From: Fibrobacter succinogenes
Lineage (GTDB): Bacteria > Fibrobacterota > Fibrobacteria > Fibrobacterales > Fibrobacteraceae
Direction of reading: 5' to 3'
NCBI GenBank assembly: GCA_902756345.1
Contig: CACVQR010000004.1
Coordinates: 186,001 to 250,000 of the forward strand
DNA length: 64,000 nucleotides
In this document: piece by piece, positions 16,751 to 24,987 of the stretch
Layout of the letters: every line of letters begins with the position of its first letter
Position numbering within the stretch: position 1 is the first letter of the stretch
Position numbers and translations under genes: made by a program
Notes under the pieces: model-generated
Told to the model about the DNA's origin: nothing
What the model saw: the letters and a program-made list of their open reading frames with translations, nothing else
Databases searched by the model: none

Positions 16751-18166
16751 ATGCCCAGGCATTTAGCAGCATTATCGGCTATGGCATTGAGCCTCGCAGC
16801 CCCGCAATGGGCGGGTGCTACAACCTACACGCGCGACGAAGCCGTCAAAATAGCCCTTGAAAAGTCCTCGGACGTCAAAACTGCCGAAGAAGAAGTCATT
16901 TCGGCAAATTCCCAGGTTGATGCCGGTTACGGCAACGCATTACCTTCAATCGATCTTGATGCCACCGTCACCCGTATTTTCGGTTTGGACGATGTAAACA
17001 ACAAAAAGCCCATATTCAACGCGCTGAACCAGACCCAGTCTCAGTTGAATGACGGCTCTGAGCCTTCTGCCTACGACTACGTGAACGCAGGCGCCATCGA
17101 CGGCCTGATTTACGGCATGTCCCAGCAAGGTTACCGCTGGCAGTCCAGCGTGGGCCTTACCGCCACCCAGATCCTTTACGCCCAAGGCAAGGTCGGTACC
17201 GGCATCGAAATCGCCAAGGCCTATAGGCACGTCAAGGAAGTTAACCTTGAAAACACCAAGGCAAACGTCCGCTATGACGTGGAAAATGCATTCGACCAGC
17301 TCATTTTCCTGGATTCATCAATCGTTATCCTGTACCAGTCCAAGGACATGCTCCAGGAAAACCTGAATTTCGTGGAACAATCCCTGAAAAGCGGAATGGC
17401 CACCGAACTGGACCTGATTCGCATCCAGCTCAAGATGGACCAACTGAACTCACAAATCAACAGCACCGAAAAGAAACGCGTGCTTGCCCGCAATGCCCTG
17501 CTTAACACCATGGGCCTTGAATGGGATTCCGACGTCAAGTTCCAGGGAGACCTCCGCGATCCGTTGCAGGGTTACACCTATCCCGACACCTCCATGGCGA
17601 ACGTGAAAAAGCGCCGCAAGGAACTCGTGATGCTCGAAGCAAGCGAAGAAATGCTCCAAAAGAACGTTTCGATCGAAGAAGGTGGCTACAAACCGACACT
17701 CGTTTTGGTAGGAGGCCTCAAGTATACCAACAACAAGAACCACTTCTACCAGTGGGATGCTCCGGATTGGGACGAAAACATCAGCAAGTACATCGCCTTG
17801 AACCTCAAGCTGAACCTCTTCAATGGCATGAAAACCAAGGAAGCGGTCGTTCAGGCAAAATCCGACTTGCGTAGCACCCAAATCAAGAAAGAAACCGCCG
17901 AACGCGGCTTCCGCGTGCAGATTGAATCTTGCGCCAACACGCTCGAAGACGCAAATTCCCAGATTGAAATTGCCAAGCGCCAAATCGACCTGGCACAAAA
18001 GAATTACGACCTGACCAACGATAGCTACAAGCTCGGAAGAGAAACCCAGCTGAACCTTCTCACTGCAGAAAACGACCTTCGCACAGCGAAGATCGGCTAC
18101 ATGCAAGCTATCGTGAATTGGAACCAGGCTTACAACGCCCTCCTTCAGGCCACCGGTGAATATTAA
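16751..18166 (+). CDS. TolC-family outer-membrane efflux channel
   Basis: A 471-residue protein. I prefer the ATG at 16751 (AGGAG 5 bases upstream) to an upstream GTG at 16733. Residues 1-23 are a signal peptide (MPRHLAALSAMALSLAAPQW, cleavage near AGA/TT). Two related helical repeats follow, as in TolC: long amphipathic helices (VKTAEEEVISANSQVDAGYG; ENLNFVEQSLKSGMATELDL) ending LNLLTAENDLRTAKIGYMQA. It should form the outer-membrane exit duct of the pump encoded by the next two genes, 20 and 13 bases apart in the same direction. Substrate unknown. Confidence 0.9.
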   Translation: MPRHLAALSAMALSLAAPQWAGATTYTRDEAVKIALEKSSDVKTAEEEVISANSQVDAGYGNALPSIDLDATVTRIFGLDDVNNKKPIFNALNQTQSQLNDGSEPSAYDYVNAGAIDGLIYGMSQQGYRWQSSVGLTATQILYAQGKVGTGIEIAKAYRHVKEVNLENTKANVRYDVENAFDQLIFLDSSIVILYQSKDMLQENLNFVEQSLKSGMATELDLIRIQLKMDQLNSQINSTEKKRVLARNALLNTMGLEWDSDVKFQGDLRDPLQGYTYPDTSMANVKKRRKELVMLEASEEMLQKNVSIEEGGYKPTLVLVGGLKYTNNKNHFYQWDAPDWDENISKYIALNLKLNLFNGMKTKEAVVQAKSDLRSTQIKKETAERGFRVQIESCANTLEDANSQIEIAKRQIDLAQKNYDLTNDSYKLGRETQLNLLTAENDLRTAKIGYMQAIVNWNQAYNALLQATGEY

Positions 18167-18186
18167 TAAGAGAGACGAGGAAAGAA

Positions 18187-19230
18187 ATGAACAAGACAGT
18201 TAAAACCCTCCTGACAATCGCTGTCGCATCGCTGATGCTTGTCGCCTGCGACAAGAAAGAAGAAAATACCGAAAAGAAGGCGTCGACTATCGAAGAAATC
18301 CAGAAAGAAAAGGGTAAGCCCGCCCGCGTCGTCAAGGCTGGCACCTCCAAACTGATCGATGTCCGCAAGTTCAGTGGCACTATCGAAGGCATCAACCAGA
18401 ACAGCGCCATTTGCAAGATGGGCGACCCGATTGCAAAGATTAACGTGCAAGTGGGTTCCACAGTGCAAAAAGATCAGGTAATCGCCGAATACCTCTTTAC
18501 GGGCGACAACACCCAGTACCAGCAGGCACAGGAACAAATCGCGGTGCTTGAAAAGGCAACGGAACGCATGCGTGAACTCCATGCCAAGGGCGGCATTAGC
18601 CAGCAGGACATGGATAGCCAGGAAATGCAACTCAAGGTCGCCAAGATGAACCTCGAAGCAGCCCGCCGTGCAACTTTGATTCTTGCTCCTGAAGCAGGCG
18701 TGGTGACCGAAATCAAGTTCAAGGTTGGCCAGACTCCGGGACAGGGCGCTCAGTTTGCAACCATTGCAAAGCTCAACAAGGTTATCTTGAAGTTGAACAT
18801 CACCAGCAAAGACATCGGATTCTTCAAGAAGGGGGCATCTGCCAAAGTCACTGTCGCCGGCGAAACGCTCACGGGTAAAGTTTCCTTGATTCCGCTCGCA
18901 GCCGACCCGGCCACCCACTTCTTCCCGGTCGAAATCACTTTCGACAACAAGGCCAAGAAGCTCTTGCCCGGCATGTACGTGACCGCAGAACTCGACGCCC
19001 GCCAGGTGGAAGGCATCGTGGTTCCTGCCGAAGCAATCGTTTACCGCAACGGCATTAACGCCATTTGGACCGTTACCCCCGAAGGAAAGGCTCTCCGCAA
19101 GATTGTGAAGATCGGTGTCCAGACCAAGAACGACGTACAGGTTACCGAAGGCCTTGAAGGTGGCGAAACCGTGATTGTCGAAGGCCAGTCCAAGATGAAC
19201 GACGGCGACAAAGTGCTGATCGTTGAATAG
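18187..19230 (+). CDS. Efflux RND transporter periplasmic adaptor subunit (lipoprotein)
   Basis: A 347-residue membrane-fusion protein with a GAGGAAAG ribosome binding site. Its lipobox (LMLVAC, acylated Cys at residue 21) anchors it in a membrane. The lipoyl/barrel-sandwich halves (AKINVQVGSTVQKDQVIAEY and LILAPEAGVVTEIKFKVG) flank a helical hairpin (QYQQAQEQIAVLEKATERMR). The beta-barrel and membrane-proximal domains follow (LLPGMYVTAEL, VVPAEAIVYRNG). It bridges the TolC-like channel and the inner-membrane RND permease encoded on either side, in the order TolC, adaptor, permease. No local regulator gene is seen. Confidence 0.92.
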   Translation: MNKTVKTLLTIAVASLMLVACDKKEENTEKKASTIEEIQKEKGKPARVVKAGTSKLIDVRKFSGTIEGINQNSAICKMGDPIAKINVQVGSTVQKDQVIAEYLFTGDNTQYQQAQEQIAVLEKATERMRELHAKGGISQQDMDSQEMQLKVAKMNLEAARRATLILAPEAGVVTEIKFKVGQTPGQGAQFATIAKLNKVILKLNITSKDIGFFKKGASAKVTVAGETLTGKVSLIPLAADPATHFFPVEITFDNKAKKLLPGMYVTAELDARQVEGIVVPAEAIVYRNGINAIWTVTPEGKALRKIVKIGVQTKNDVQVTEGLEGGETVIVEGQSKMNDGDKVLIVE

Positions 19231-19243
19231 GAGATGATTCTGA

Positions 19244-22200
19244 ATGATTAAGGCCAGTATCTATAAACCGATAACCATGATCATGGTCATTTTGACCGTG
19301 GTGGTTTTCGGTCTTTATACCTATTCTATGATGGTGGTGGACTTGATGCCGAAATTCGACGTCCCCGTGGTCACCGGCACCATCATTTACCCGGGTGCAA
19401 ACCCCGAAGAAATCGAGACGACCATCATCAAGCCTATCGAAGATCAGGTGGAACTGGTGGACGGTATCGATTACGTGCAGTCAATCTGCCTTGAAAACTA
19501 CGGTATCGTGATCGCCATGTTCAACATGGGTATCAACGTGGACGTGGCAGCAAACGATGTGCGTTCTAAAATCGAACTTGCGGCAGCCGACTTCCCGGAT
19601 GCCGTGCAGGCACCGATTATTTCGAAGGTGGACATCAATGGTGCGGCCATCATGTCCATTTCGTTTACCGGTCCGCTGAACTCCACGGAACTCCGCCAAA
19701 AGGTGGAAGACGAAATCGAACCGCTATTCACCTCTGTTCCGGGCGTGGCAAGCGTAGACATTTTCGGTGGTACCACACGCCAGATTTCTATTGAACTTGA
19801 CAAGGACAAAATGATTGACCGCAATGTAGACATTGCGACCATCATGGGAATTTTCGGACAAGCTAACGTCAACAACCCGATTGGTGAAGTCATCGGCAAG
19901 CACAAGAACACGACCGTGCGTACCGCAGGTAAGTTCACCAGCCTCGACGAAATGCGCGACTTGGATATTCCGACCAAAACAGGCGTGATCAAGCTTTCTG
20001 AAATCGCCGACGTCAAGGACACGATTGAATCAATTACTTCTGCTTCCCGCTTCAACGGAACGAACTCCGTGTCGCTCGACATCAAGAAGCGTTCCGACGC
20101 TAACGTGGTTGAAGTTTCGAGAGGCGTGCTCAAGCGCATGGCCCAGATTCAGCAAACACTCCCCGAAGGATTCGAACTTCACCTGGTTTACGACAAGTCC
20201 GAAGCAGTGAACGAAGCTATCGATAACGTGATTCAGAATATCGTTATCGCAATCGGCCTTACGGCTGGACTTTTGCTCTTGTTCCTCGGCAAGTTCTCGA
20301 CCATGTTCATTGCGGCCCTTACGATGCCGATTTCCGTGATTGGTGCATTTACCCTTATGTATTTTGCGGGCTTTGGCATCAACATGATGTCGCTCATGGC
20401 TCTGTCGAGTTCCGTGGGTCTGTTGGTGACGAACTCTATCGTGGTGCTTGAAAACATCAACGAAAAGCTGAAGCTCGGGCTGGACCCGAAAGAAGCTGCC
20501 TACAGGGGCACCAGTGAAATCATGGTCGCCATCATGGCTTCGACACTCACCAACGTTTGCGTGTTCGTGCCGATTGCCTTCATGAAGTCCATTGCCGGTA
20601 TCTTCTTTAGAACGTTCGGTCTGACCATGGTGTTTGCAACCTTCGTGTCGCTCTTGGTGACATTCACCTTGACACCGCTCATGGCAGCCTACCTGTTCAA
20701 GGGCAAGAAGAAAGACGAAAACGGAAACATTATCGAAGAAAAGCCCTCGATTCTCGACCGAATTCTCTCCCTCTTCCCCAAGGCCTTGAATGGAATTCGC
20801 TTTGTGTACCTCAAGACCCTTTCGTTCTGCCTTTCTGTTCCGGGCGTCATATTCCAGGTCGTCGCTCTTGGCGCAGGAATTTTCTTCGTGGGCGTTCTTG
20901 CCAAGAACTTCCTCACGGTCGAAGTGATGCCGAAACAGGACCAGGGCATGATCTCGGTGAAGCTCGAAATGCCTGTGGGCACCAACATCGAAACCACCGA
21001 CAGCGTAGCACGTATTATCGAAGAGAGAGTCAAGGGTGTTCCCGAAATCGTGCACTACAGCATGAACGTGGGCGGTTCCAACGGTTTTACGACCGTAAAC
21101 CAGGCTACCATGCGTGTCAAGCTCCTGAAAGACTGGGAAGGCCGTACTCGTAGCACCGACCAAATCGTCGATTCGCTACGCCCTTACCTTGCAAATATTC
21201 CTGATGCATTTATTTCGATCAAGTCTACTTCCGCCTCCGAAATGAGCAACAACTCCGCTGGCGACGTGGTTCTCGAAGTGAGCGGTTTGCATGCAGACTC
21301 CGTGGTAAAGGCATCCGAAATCGTGATGGATAAAATCAAGGAAACCATCGAAGGTGTCGTTGACGTCAAGATGAGCTACGAAGCAGGTAAGCCAGAAATC
21401 CGACTTATCCCGAACCGCCAGGCTCTCGCTGATTACGGCATTACGCTCCAGACCGCCGCCAACTACAACTACATTGCCGTGAGCGGTTATGAAGCCGGCC
21501 AGTATACCGACAACGGTGAAGAATATGACGTGTACGTGCGCATGATGGAAAAAGACCGTCAAAGCCACGCCGATATCGAAAACCTTCCCATCTTGACCCC
21601 CAAGGGATACGTAAATGCCAACGAGCTGTTCTTCATCGAAGATGGCGCTGGCCCGACCCGTATTGACCGTAAGCGCAAGATGAGACGCGTGGACGTTTCA
21701 ATGAACTTGTTGCCTGGACACACGACTGGTGAAATCATGGGCAAGGTCGGAGCGCTCGCCGCAGAAATGAAGGATCAAGTTCCCGAAGGAATTTCGTTCG
21801 GCTTTGGCGGTAACGCAGACATGCAGAATGACATGGTGGACGAATTCAAGACGGCCATCCTGATGGCTATCATCCTCACCTACATTCTATTGATTGCACT
21901 CCTTGAAAGCTTTGCCCAGCCGTTCATTATTATGACGACAATCCCGATGGGTGCTATAGGCGTGATTCTTTCCCTTATCGTTACCGGCAAGGCACTTTCG
22001 ATGATTGCCTTGATGGCTATCGTGATGCTTATCGGTGTGGTGGTGAACAACGCCATTCTATTGCTTGACGAAGCAAACCGACTGTTACGAAGTGGTGCCA
22101 TGGGCAGACGATCTGCCATTATGACCGCAGGCGAAACCAAGTTCCAGCCGATTGTGCTTGCAACGTTTGCCTCTGTGGTGGCTCAGCTCCCGCTGGCATT

Positions 22201-22390
22201 CGCCCTCGGTGGTAACGTGGCTGCCATGACCCAGCCGATGGGTATCGCCTCTGTGGGTGGCTTGATTGTGTCTGCAATCCTCACCATGTACTTGGTGCCG
22301 ACCTTCTTCTGGCTCCCGAACGCCATCTTCCACAAGGCAAAGAAGAAAGCCGGAAACATCAAGAAGAATTTCCAGCGCCATAAGGCATAA
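19244..22390 (+). CDS. Efflux RND transporter permease subunit
   Basis: A 1048-residue AcrB-like inner-membrane permease. It has TM1 (ITMIMVILTVVVFGLYTYSM), a large periplasmic loop starting VDLMPKFDVPVVTGTIIYPG, clustered TM2-6, a second periplasmic loop (VEVMPKQDQGMISVKLEMPVG) and TM8-12, the normal two-fold repeat. Where AcrB has the proton-relay pair Asp407-Asp408 in TM4 ('GLLVDDAIVV'), this protein reads GLLVTNSIVVLENI. Where AcrB has Lys940 in TM10, it reads VVVNNAILLLDEAN. So the canonical relay residues appear replaced (alignment by eye). It may use other acidic residues or belong to a different RND branch. A strong terminator follows. Confidence 0.9.
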   Translation: MIKASIYKPITMIMVILTVVVFGLYTYSMMVVDLMPKFDVPVVTGTIIYPGANPEEIETTIIKPIEDQVELVDGIDYVQSICLENYGIVIAMFNMGINVDVAANDVRSKIELAAADFPDAVQAPIISKVDINGAAIMSISFTGPLNSTELRQKVEDEIEPLFTSVPGVASVDIFGGTTRQISIELDKDKMIDRNVDIATIMGIFGQANVNNPIGEVIGKHKNTTVRTAGKFTSLDEMRDLDIPTKTGVIKLSEIADVKDTIESITSASRFNGTNSVSLDIKKRSDANVVEVSRGVLKRMAQIQQTLPEGFELHLVYDKSEAVNEAIDNVIQNIVIAIGLTAGLLLLFLGKFSTMFIAALTMPISVIGAFTLMYFAGFGINMMSLMALSSSVGLLVTNSIVVLENINEKLKLGLDPKEAAYRGTSEIMVAIMASTLTNVCVFVPIAFMKSIAGIFFRTFGLTMVFATFVSLLVTFTLTPLMAAYLFKGKKKDENGNIIEEKPSILDRILSLFPKALNGIRFVYLKTLSFCLSVPGVIFQVVALGAGIFFVGVLAKNFLTVEVMPKQDQGMISVKLEMPVGTNIETTDSVARIIEERVKGVPEIVHYSMNVGGSNGFTTVNQATMRVKLLKDWEGRTRSTDQIVDSLRPYLANIPDAFISIKSTSASEMSNNSAGDVVLEVSGLHADSVVKASEIVMDKIKETIEGVVDVKMSYEAGKPEIRLIPNRQALADYGITLQTAANYNYIAVSGYEAGQYTDNGEEYDVYVRMMEKDRQSHADIENLPILTPKGYVNANELFFIEDGAGPTRIDRKRKMRRVDVSMNLLPGHTTGEIMGKVGALAAEMKDQVPEGISFGFGGNADMQNDMVDEFKTAILMAIILTYILLIALLESFAQPFIIMTTIPMGAIGVILSLIVTGKALSMIALMAIVMLIGVVVNNAILLLDEANRLLRSGAMGRRSAIMTAGETKFQPIVLATFASVVAQLPLAFALGGNVAAMTQPMGIASVGGLIVSAILTMYLVPTFFWLPNAIFHKAKKKAGNIKKNFQRHKA

Positions 22391-22414
22391 GATTTAGACA
22401 ATAGAGAGAGAAGT

Positions 22415-22445
22415 AAGTCCCGACTCACTAGAGTCGGGACTTTTT
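22415..22445 (+). terminator. Rho-independent terminator of the efflux operon
   Basis: A 12-bp perfect stem AAGTCCCGACTC / GAGTCGGGACTT has a 4-base loop and runs into TTTTT. Confidence 0.93.
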
Positions 22446-22536
22446 AATACCGTTCGGCTCACCGGTTCCGTTCGGCTAAAAATCTTGCAAACAATGTGTT
22501 GCACGCTTGCGCGGGAATGTTTTTTATTTTCGAGGT

Positions 22537-23856
22537 ATGGAGTCTTTACTTTCAACGAAATGGTGTCGCGAGCACGAGGTTGCCCTATTGGGCGACTTGA
22601 GCGATTGCAGGCCGGAACAGGCCTACCCTGTTGCGGTTACAAACGACTGCGATGAATTTTTGCTGCAGAAGGTGCGAACGGAACTTGGCGCGCCTGTGCA
22701 GGTCTGCATCAAGAGCAAGGCCGAGATTTTCCAGCTGTTGAGCAAGTGTTCCGAAAACTTCGACGATGATTTATTAAAGTCCGAGAACGCGCAAAATGCC
22801 TCTTGGGAGTCCGAACCGATTGTGAATCTGGTCGACAGCCTGATTGAGCAGGCGATTGATTTAAAGGCGACCGATATTCACCTGGAGCCTGCGTCACAGG
22901 CGTTCCGTGTACGGCTGCGGCAAGATGGATTGCTGAACGATTATAAGAGTTTGCCTTTATGGATTGGGGAACCGGTTTTAGTCCGGCTGAAGATTCTTTC
23001 GGAGATCGACATTACAGACAAAAGAATTCCGCACGACGGTTCGTTCACTTTTAGCGGGTTCCGCCATAATGCAAACATTCGCGTGAGCACGCTCCCCGTA
23101 CAGGGGGGCGAAAAAGCAGTGCTCCGGATTTTACCGACAGCGGGTAGCCCGATTGCGTTTTCACGCCTTGAAAGCGAACCATACTCAAGGCTGGAATCAC
23201 TGCGTTTGAGTTCAAGGAATCTTGAGTTTTTGCGGAAAGTATTCCATAGCCCGCAGGGATTGTTCCTGGTAACTGGGCCGACTGGGTCCGGGAAGACGAC
23301 TACGCTCCACGCCGGTTTGCAAGAAATCGTGCATAGGCAAATCAACGTGACAACGATTGAAGACCCAGTAGAGTATCCGCTAGAAGGGGTGTCTCAGGTG
23401 CAGGTAAACGAAAAATGCGGATTCACGTTTGCCGTAGCGCTCCGGGCCATTTTGCGCCAAGATCCCGACGTGATCATGGTCGGCGAAATCCGCGACAAGG
23501 AGACCGCGCAAATCGCCCTCCGCGCCGCCCAAACCGGACACTTGGTCGTATCGACCTTGCATACGAATTCTGCCAAGGCCGGATTCGCCCGTCTCAAGGA
23601 TTTGGGCATTTCGCGAACGGCCCTGCAGGAATCGTTCCTAGGCATTATGGCGCAACGCCTGGTACGCTGCCGCCCGGCCCAAGCGTTCCCCTATTCGGGC
23701 CGCCAAGCGGTGGTCGAGATTCTAATGCCCGACGGCAATTACGTTGACGGCACGCTCCGGGAAAACGCAAGGAGACTCGTTGAAAGCGGATATACCGACA
23801 TAACAGAAATAAAAAGAGTTTTTGGCAATGTGGAATGTGAGATGAGTGATGTGTGA
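22537..23856 (+). CDS. GspE/PilB-type secretion or pilus ATPase, short form
   Basis: About 439 residues from the ATG at 22537 (GAGG just upstream). The core is clear: an N2-like domain (ATDIHLEPASQAFRVRLRQDG), Walker A GPTGSGKTTTLHAGL, Asp box TTIEDPVEYPLEGVSQ, Walker B LRQDPDVIMVGEIRDKETA and His box AAQTGHLVVSTLHTNSA. These mark the ATPase that drives type II secretion or type IV pilus assembly. Two things are missing compared with typical members (about 560 residues): most of the N-terminal N1 domain, and the four-cysteine zinc motif after the His box (here MAQRLVRCRPAQAFPYSGR has one Cys). No other pilus or secretion gene is adjacent. The last codons (NVECEMSDV) and the stop lie inside a dispersed repeat, so the natural C-terminus may have been replaced. 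Confidence 0.85.
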   Translation: MESLLSTKWCREHEVALLGDLSDCRPEQAYPVAVTNDCDEFLLQKVRTELGAPVQVCIKSKAEIFQLLSKCSENFDDDLLKSENAQNASWESEPIVNLVDSLIEQAIDLKATDIHLEPASQAFRVRLRQDGLLNDYKSLPLWIGEPVLVRLKILSEIDITDKRIPHDGSFTFSGFRHNANIRVSTLPVQGGEKAVLRILPTAGSPIAFSRLESEPYSRLESLRLSSRNLEFLRKVFHSPQGLFLVTGPTGSGKTTTLHAGLQEIVHRQINVTTIEDPVEYPLEGVSQVQVNEKCGFTFAVALRAILRQDPDVIMVGEIRDKETAQIALRAAQTGHLVVSTLHTNSAKAGFARLKDLGISRTALQESFLGIMAQRLVRCRPAQAFPYSGRQAVVEILMPDGNYVDGTLRENARRLVESGYTDITEIKRVFGNVECEMSDV

Positions 23857-23895
23857 TGTAAGATAGTTCATTTCACATTTCACACTTCACATTTC
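23826..23895 (+). repeat. Imperfect inverted repeat of ATGTGGA-type words
   Basis: The left arm AATGTGGAATGTGAGATG and right arm CATTTCACATTTCACACTTC mirror each other and belong to the family at 14351-14452. It overlaps the last 31 bases of the GspE-like gene and supplies its stop codon. Confidence 0.8.
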
Positions 23896-23970
23896 CTCAT
23901 AGAGGATAACTCTACTAAGGTACTAAAGTACCAAGTATCGTTTATAACATTTTTTACTATATTCTCGGCC

Positions 23971-24984
23971 ATGAAGATTTCCGATCGTGCATTGGGTTAC
24001 ATTTCGCTGGTAGCGTTGTTTGGGCTGTTCGCCCTCATCGCTTATTGCATGTGGGATGCCCATCATGAGGAATCATCCATTATTCAGGTCGATTTCGACG
24101 AGCTCGGTTCCCTGCAACCCGAAGATCAGGTGATGATCCGCGGCTACACGGTCGGAACGATTGGCAAGGTCCAGTGGCTCGGCGACCGCGCCCGCGTTGA
24201 AATCAAGTTCAACGAACCTATCGTGATTCGCGAAGGCACCCAATTCAACAACATCAACCATGCGATCATGGGCCAGCGCAGGCTCGAAATCATTCCGTCC
24301 AAGACAGGCAAGGTGCTCCCCGAAAGCTACATCCACACGGGGCATTTTGAACCGGGTATTGCCGAAGTGTTGCGCTATATCGAAAACGTGAACGAACAGG
24401 TCGAAACGATCCGCCATATTGTATACCTAGTGACAAACGGCGACTCGACACACCGTTCTGCAAGCGCCTTGGTGGAATACGTCATTCAAAATATCGAAAT
24501 GGCGCTGTCGAACACCGAAAGGACTCTCCAGACTTTGCAACCGGCATTGAACAACCTGTTCAAGCAGGCCGATGTCGCTAGCCGCAACTTGCACATGGTT
24601 GCAAACCAGGCCGATTCAGCTATCGAAACCGTAACCGGTACCATTAACGAAAAGATTGCTCTTGCCGAAAACGCCATGAAGCAGATTTCGGAAGGCGCCA
24701 CAAAGACAAACGAGTTGATTAACACCATCGAAGCGGACCCTGTATACAGCAAGATTCTGTATTCTTCCGAAATGGTCGACAAGGTGAACGAATTGGTCAA
24801 CAAGCTGAACGAAATCGTACGCGCCATCGATACCAAGGGTATCAAGATGCTTGACGAAAACGGCAACCCGATCAAGCCCTTCACCTGGAAGAACCTGAAT
24901 CTTGTCGGAAAGACGGCCCGCGTGAAGGCGCGCGAACGTGCTGAACAGGCCCAAAAAGAAAAGGCCCAGAGCGAAGCAAAGTAA
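23971..24984 (+). CDS. MCE/MlaD-family lipid-transfer protein
   Basis: A 337-residue protein anchored by one N-terminal membrane helix (LGYISLVALFGLFALIAYCM). Residues about 37-115 form an MCE domain (VDFDELGSLQPEDQVMIRGY, VGTIGKVQW, IMGQRRLEIIPS). A long coiled coil (EQVETIRHIVYLVTNG; ALSNTERTLQTLQPALNN) and an Ala/Lys/Glu-rich tail follow. MCE proteins carry phospholipids or other lipids between membranes, normally with an MlaE/MlaF transporter; neither is in the window. TATATTC (23958-23964) lies 6 bases before the ATG, suggesting an almost leaderless message. recG begins 3 bases after its stop, so they are co-transcribed. Confidence 0.85.
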   Translation: MKISDRALGYISLVALFGLFALIAYCMWDAHHEESSIIQVDFDELGSLQPEDQVMIRGYTVGTIGKVQWLGDRARVEIKFNEPIVIREGTQFNNINHAIMGQRRLEIIPSKTGKVLPESYIHTGHFEPGIAEVLRYIENVNEQVETIRHIVYLVTNGDSTHRSASALVEYVIQNIEMALSNTERTLQTLQPALNNLFKQADVASRNLHMVANQADSAIETVTGTINEKIALAENAMKQISEGATKTNELINTIEADPVYSKILYSSEMVDKVNELVNKLNEIVRAIDTKGIKMLDENGNPIKPFTWKNLNLVGKTARVKARERAEQAQKEKAQSEAK

Positions 24985-24987
24985 GCC

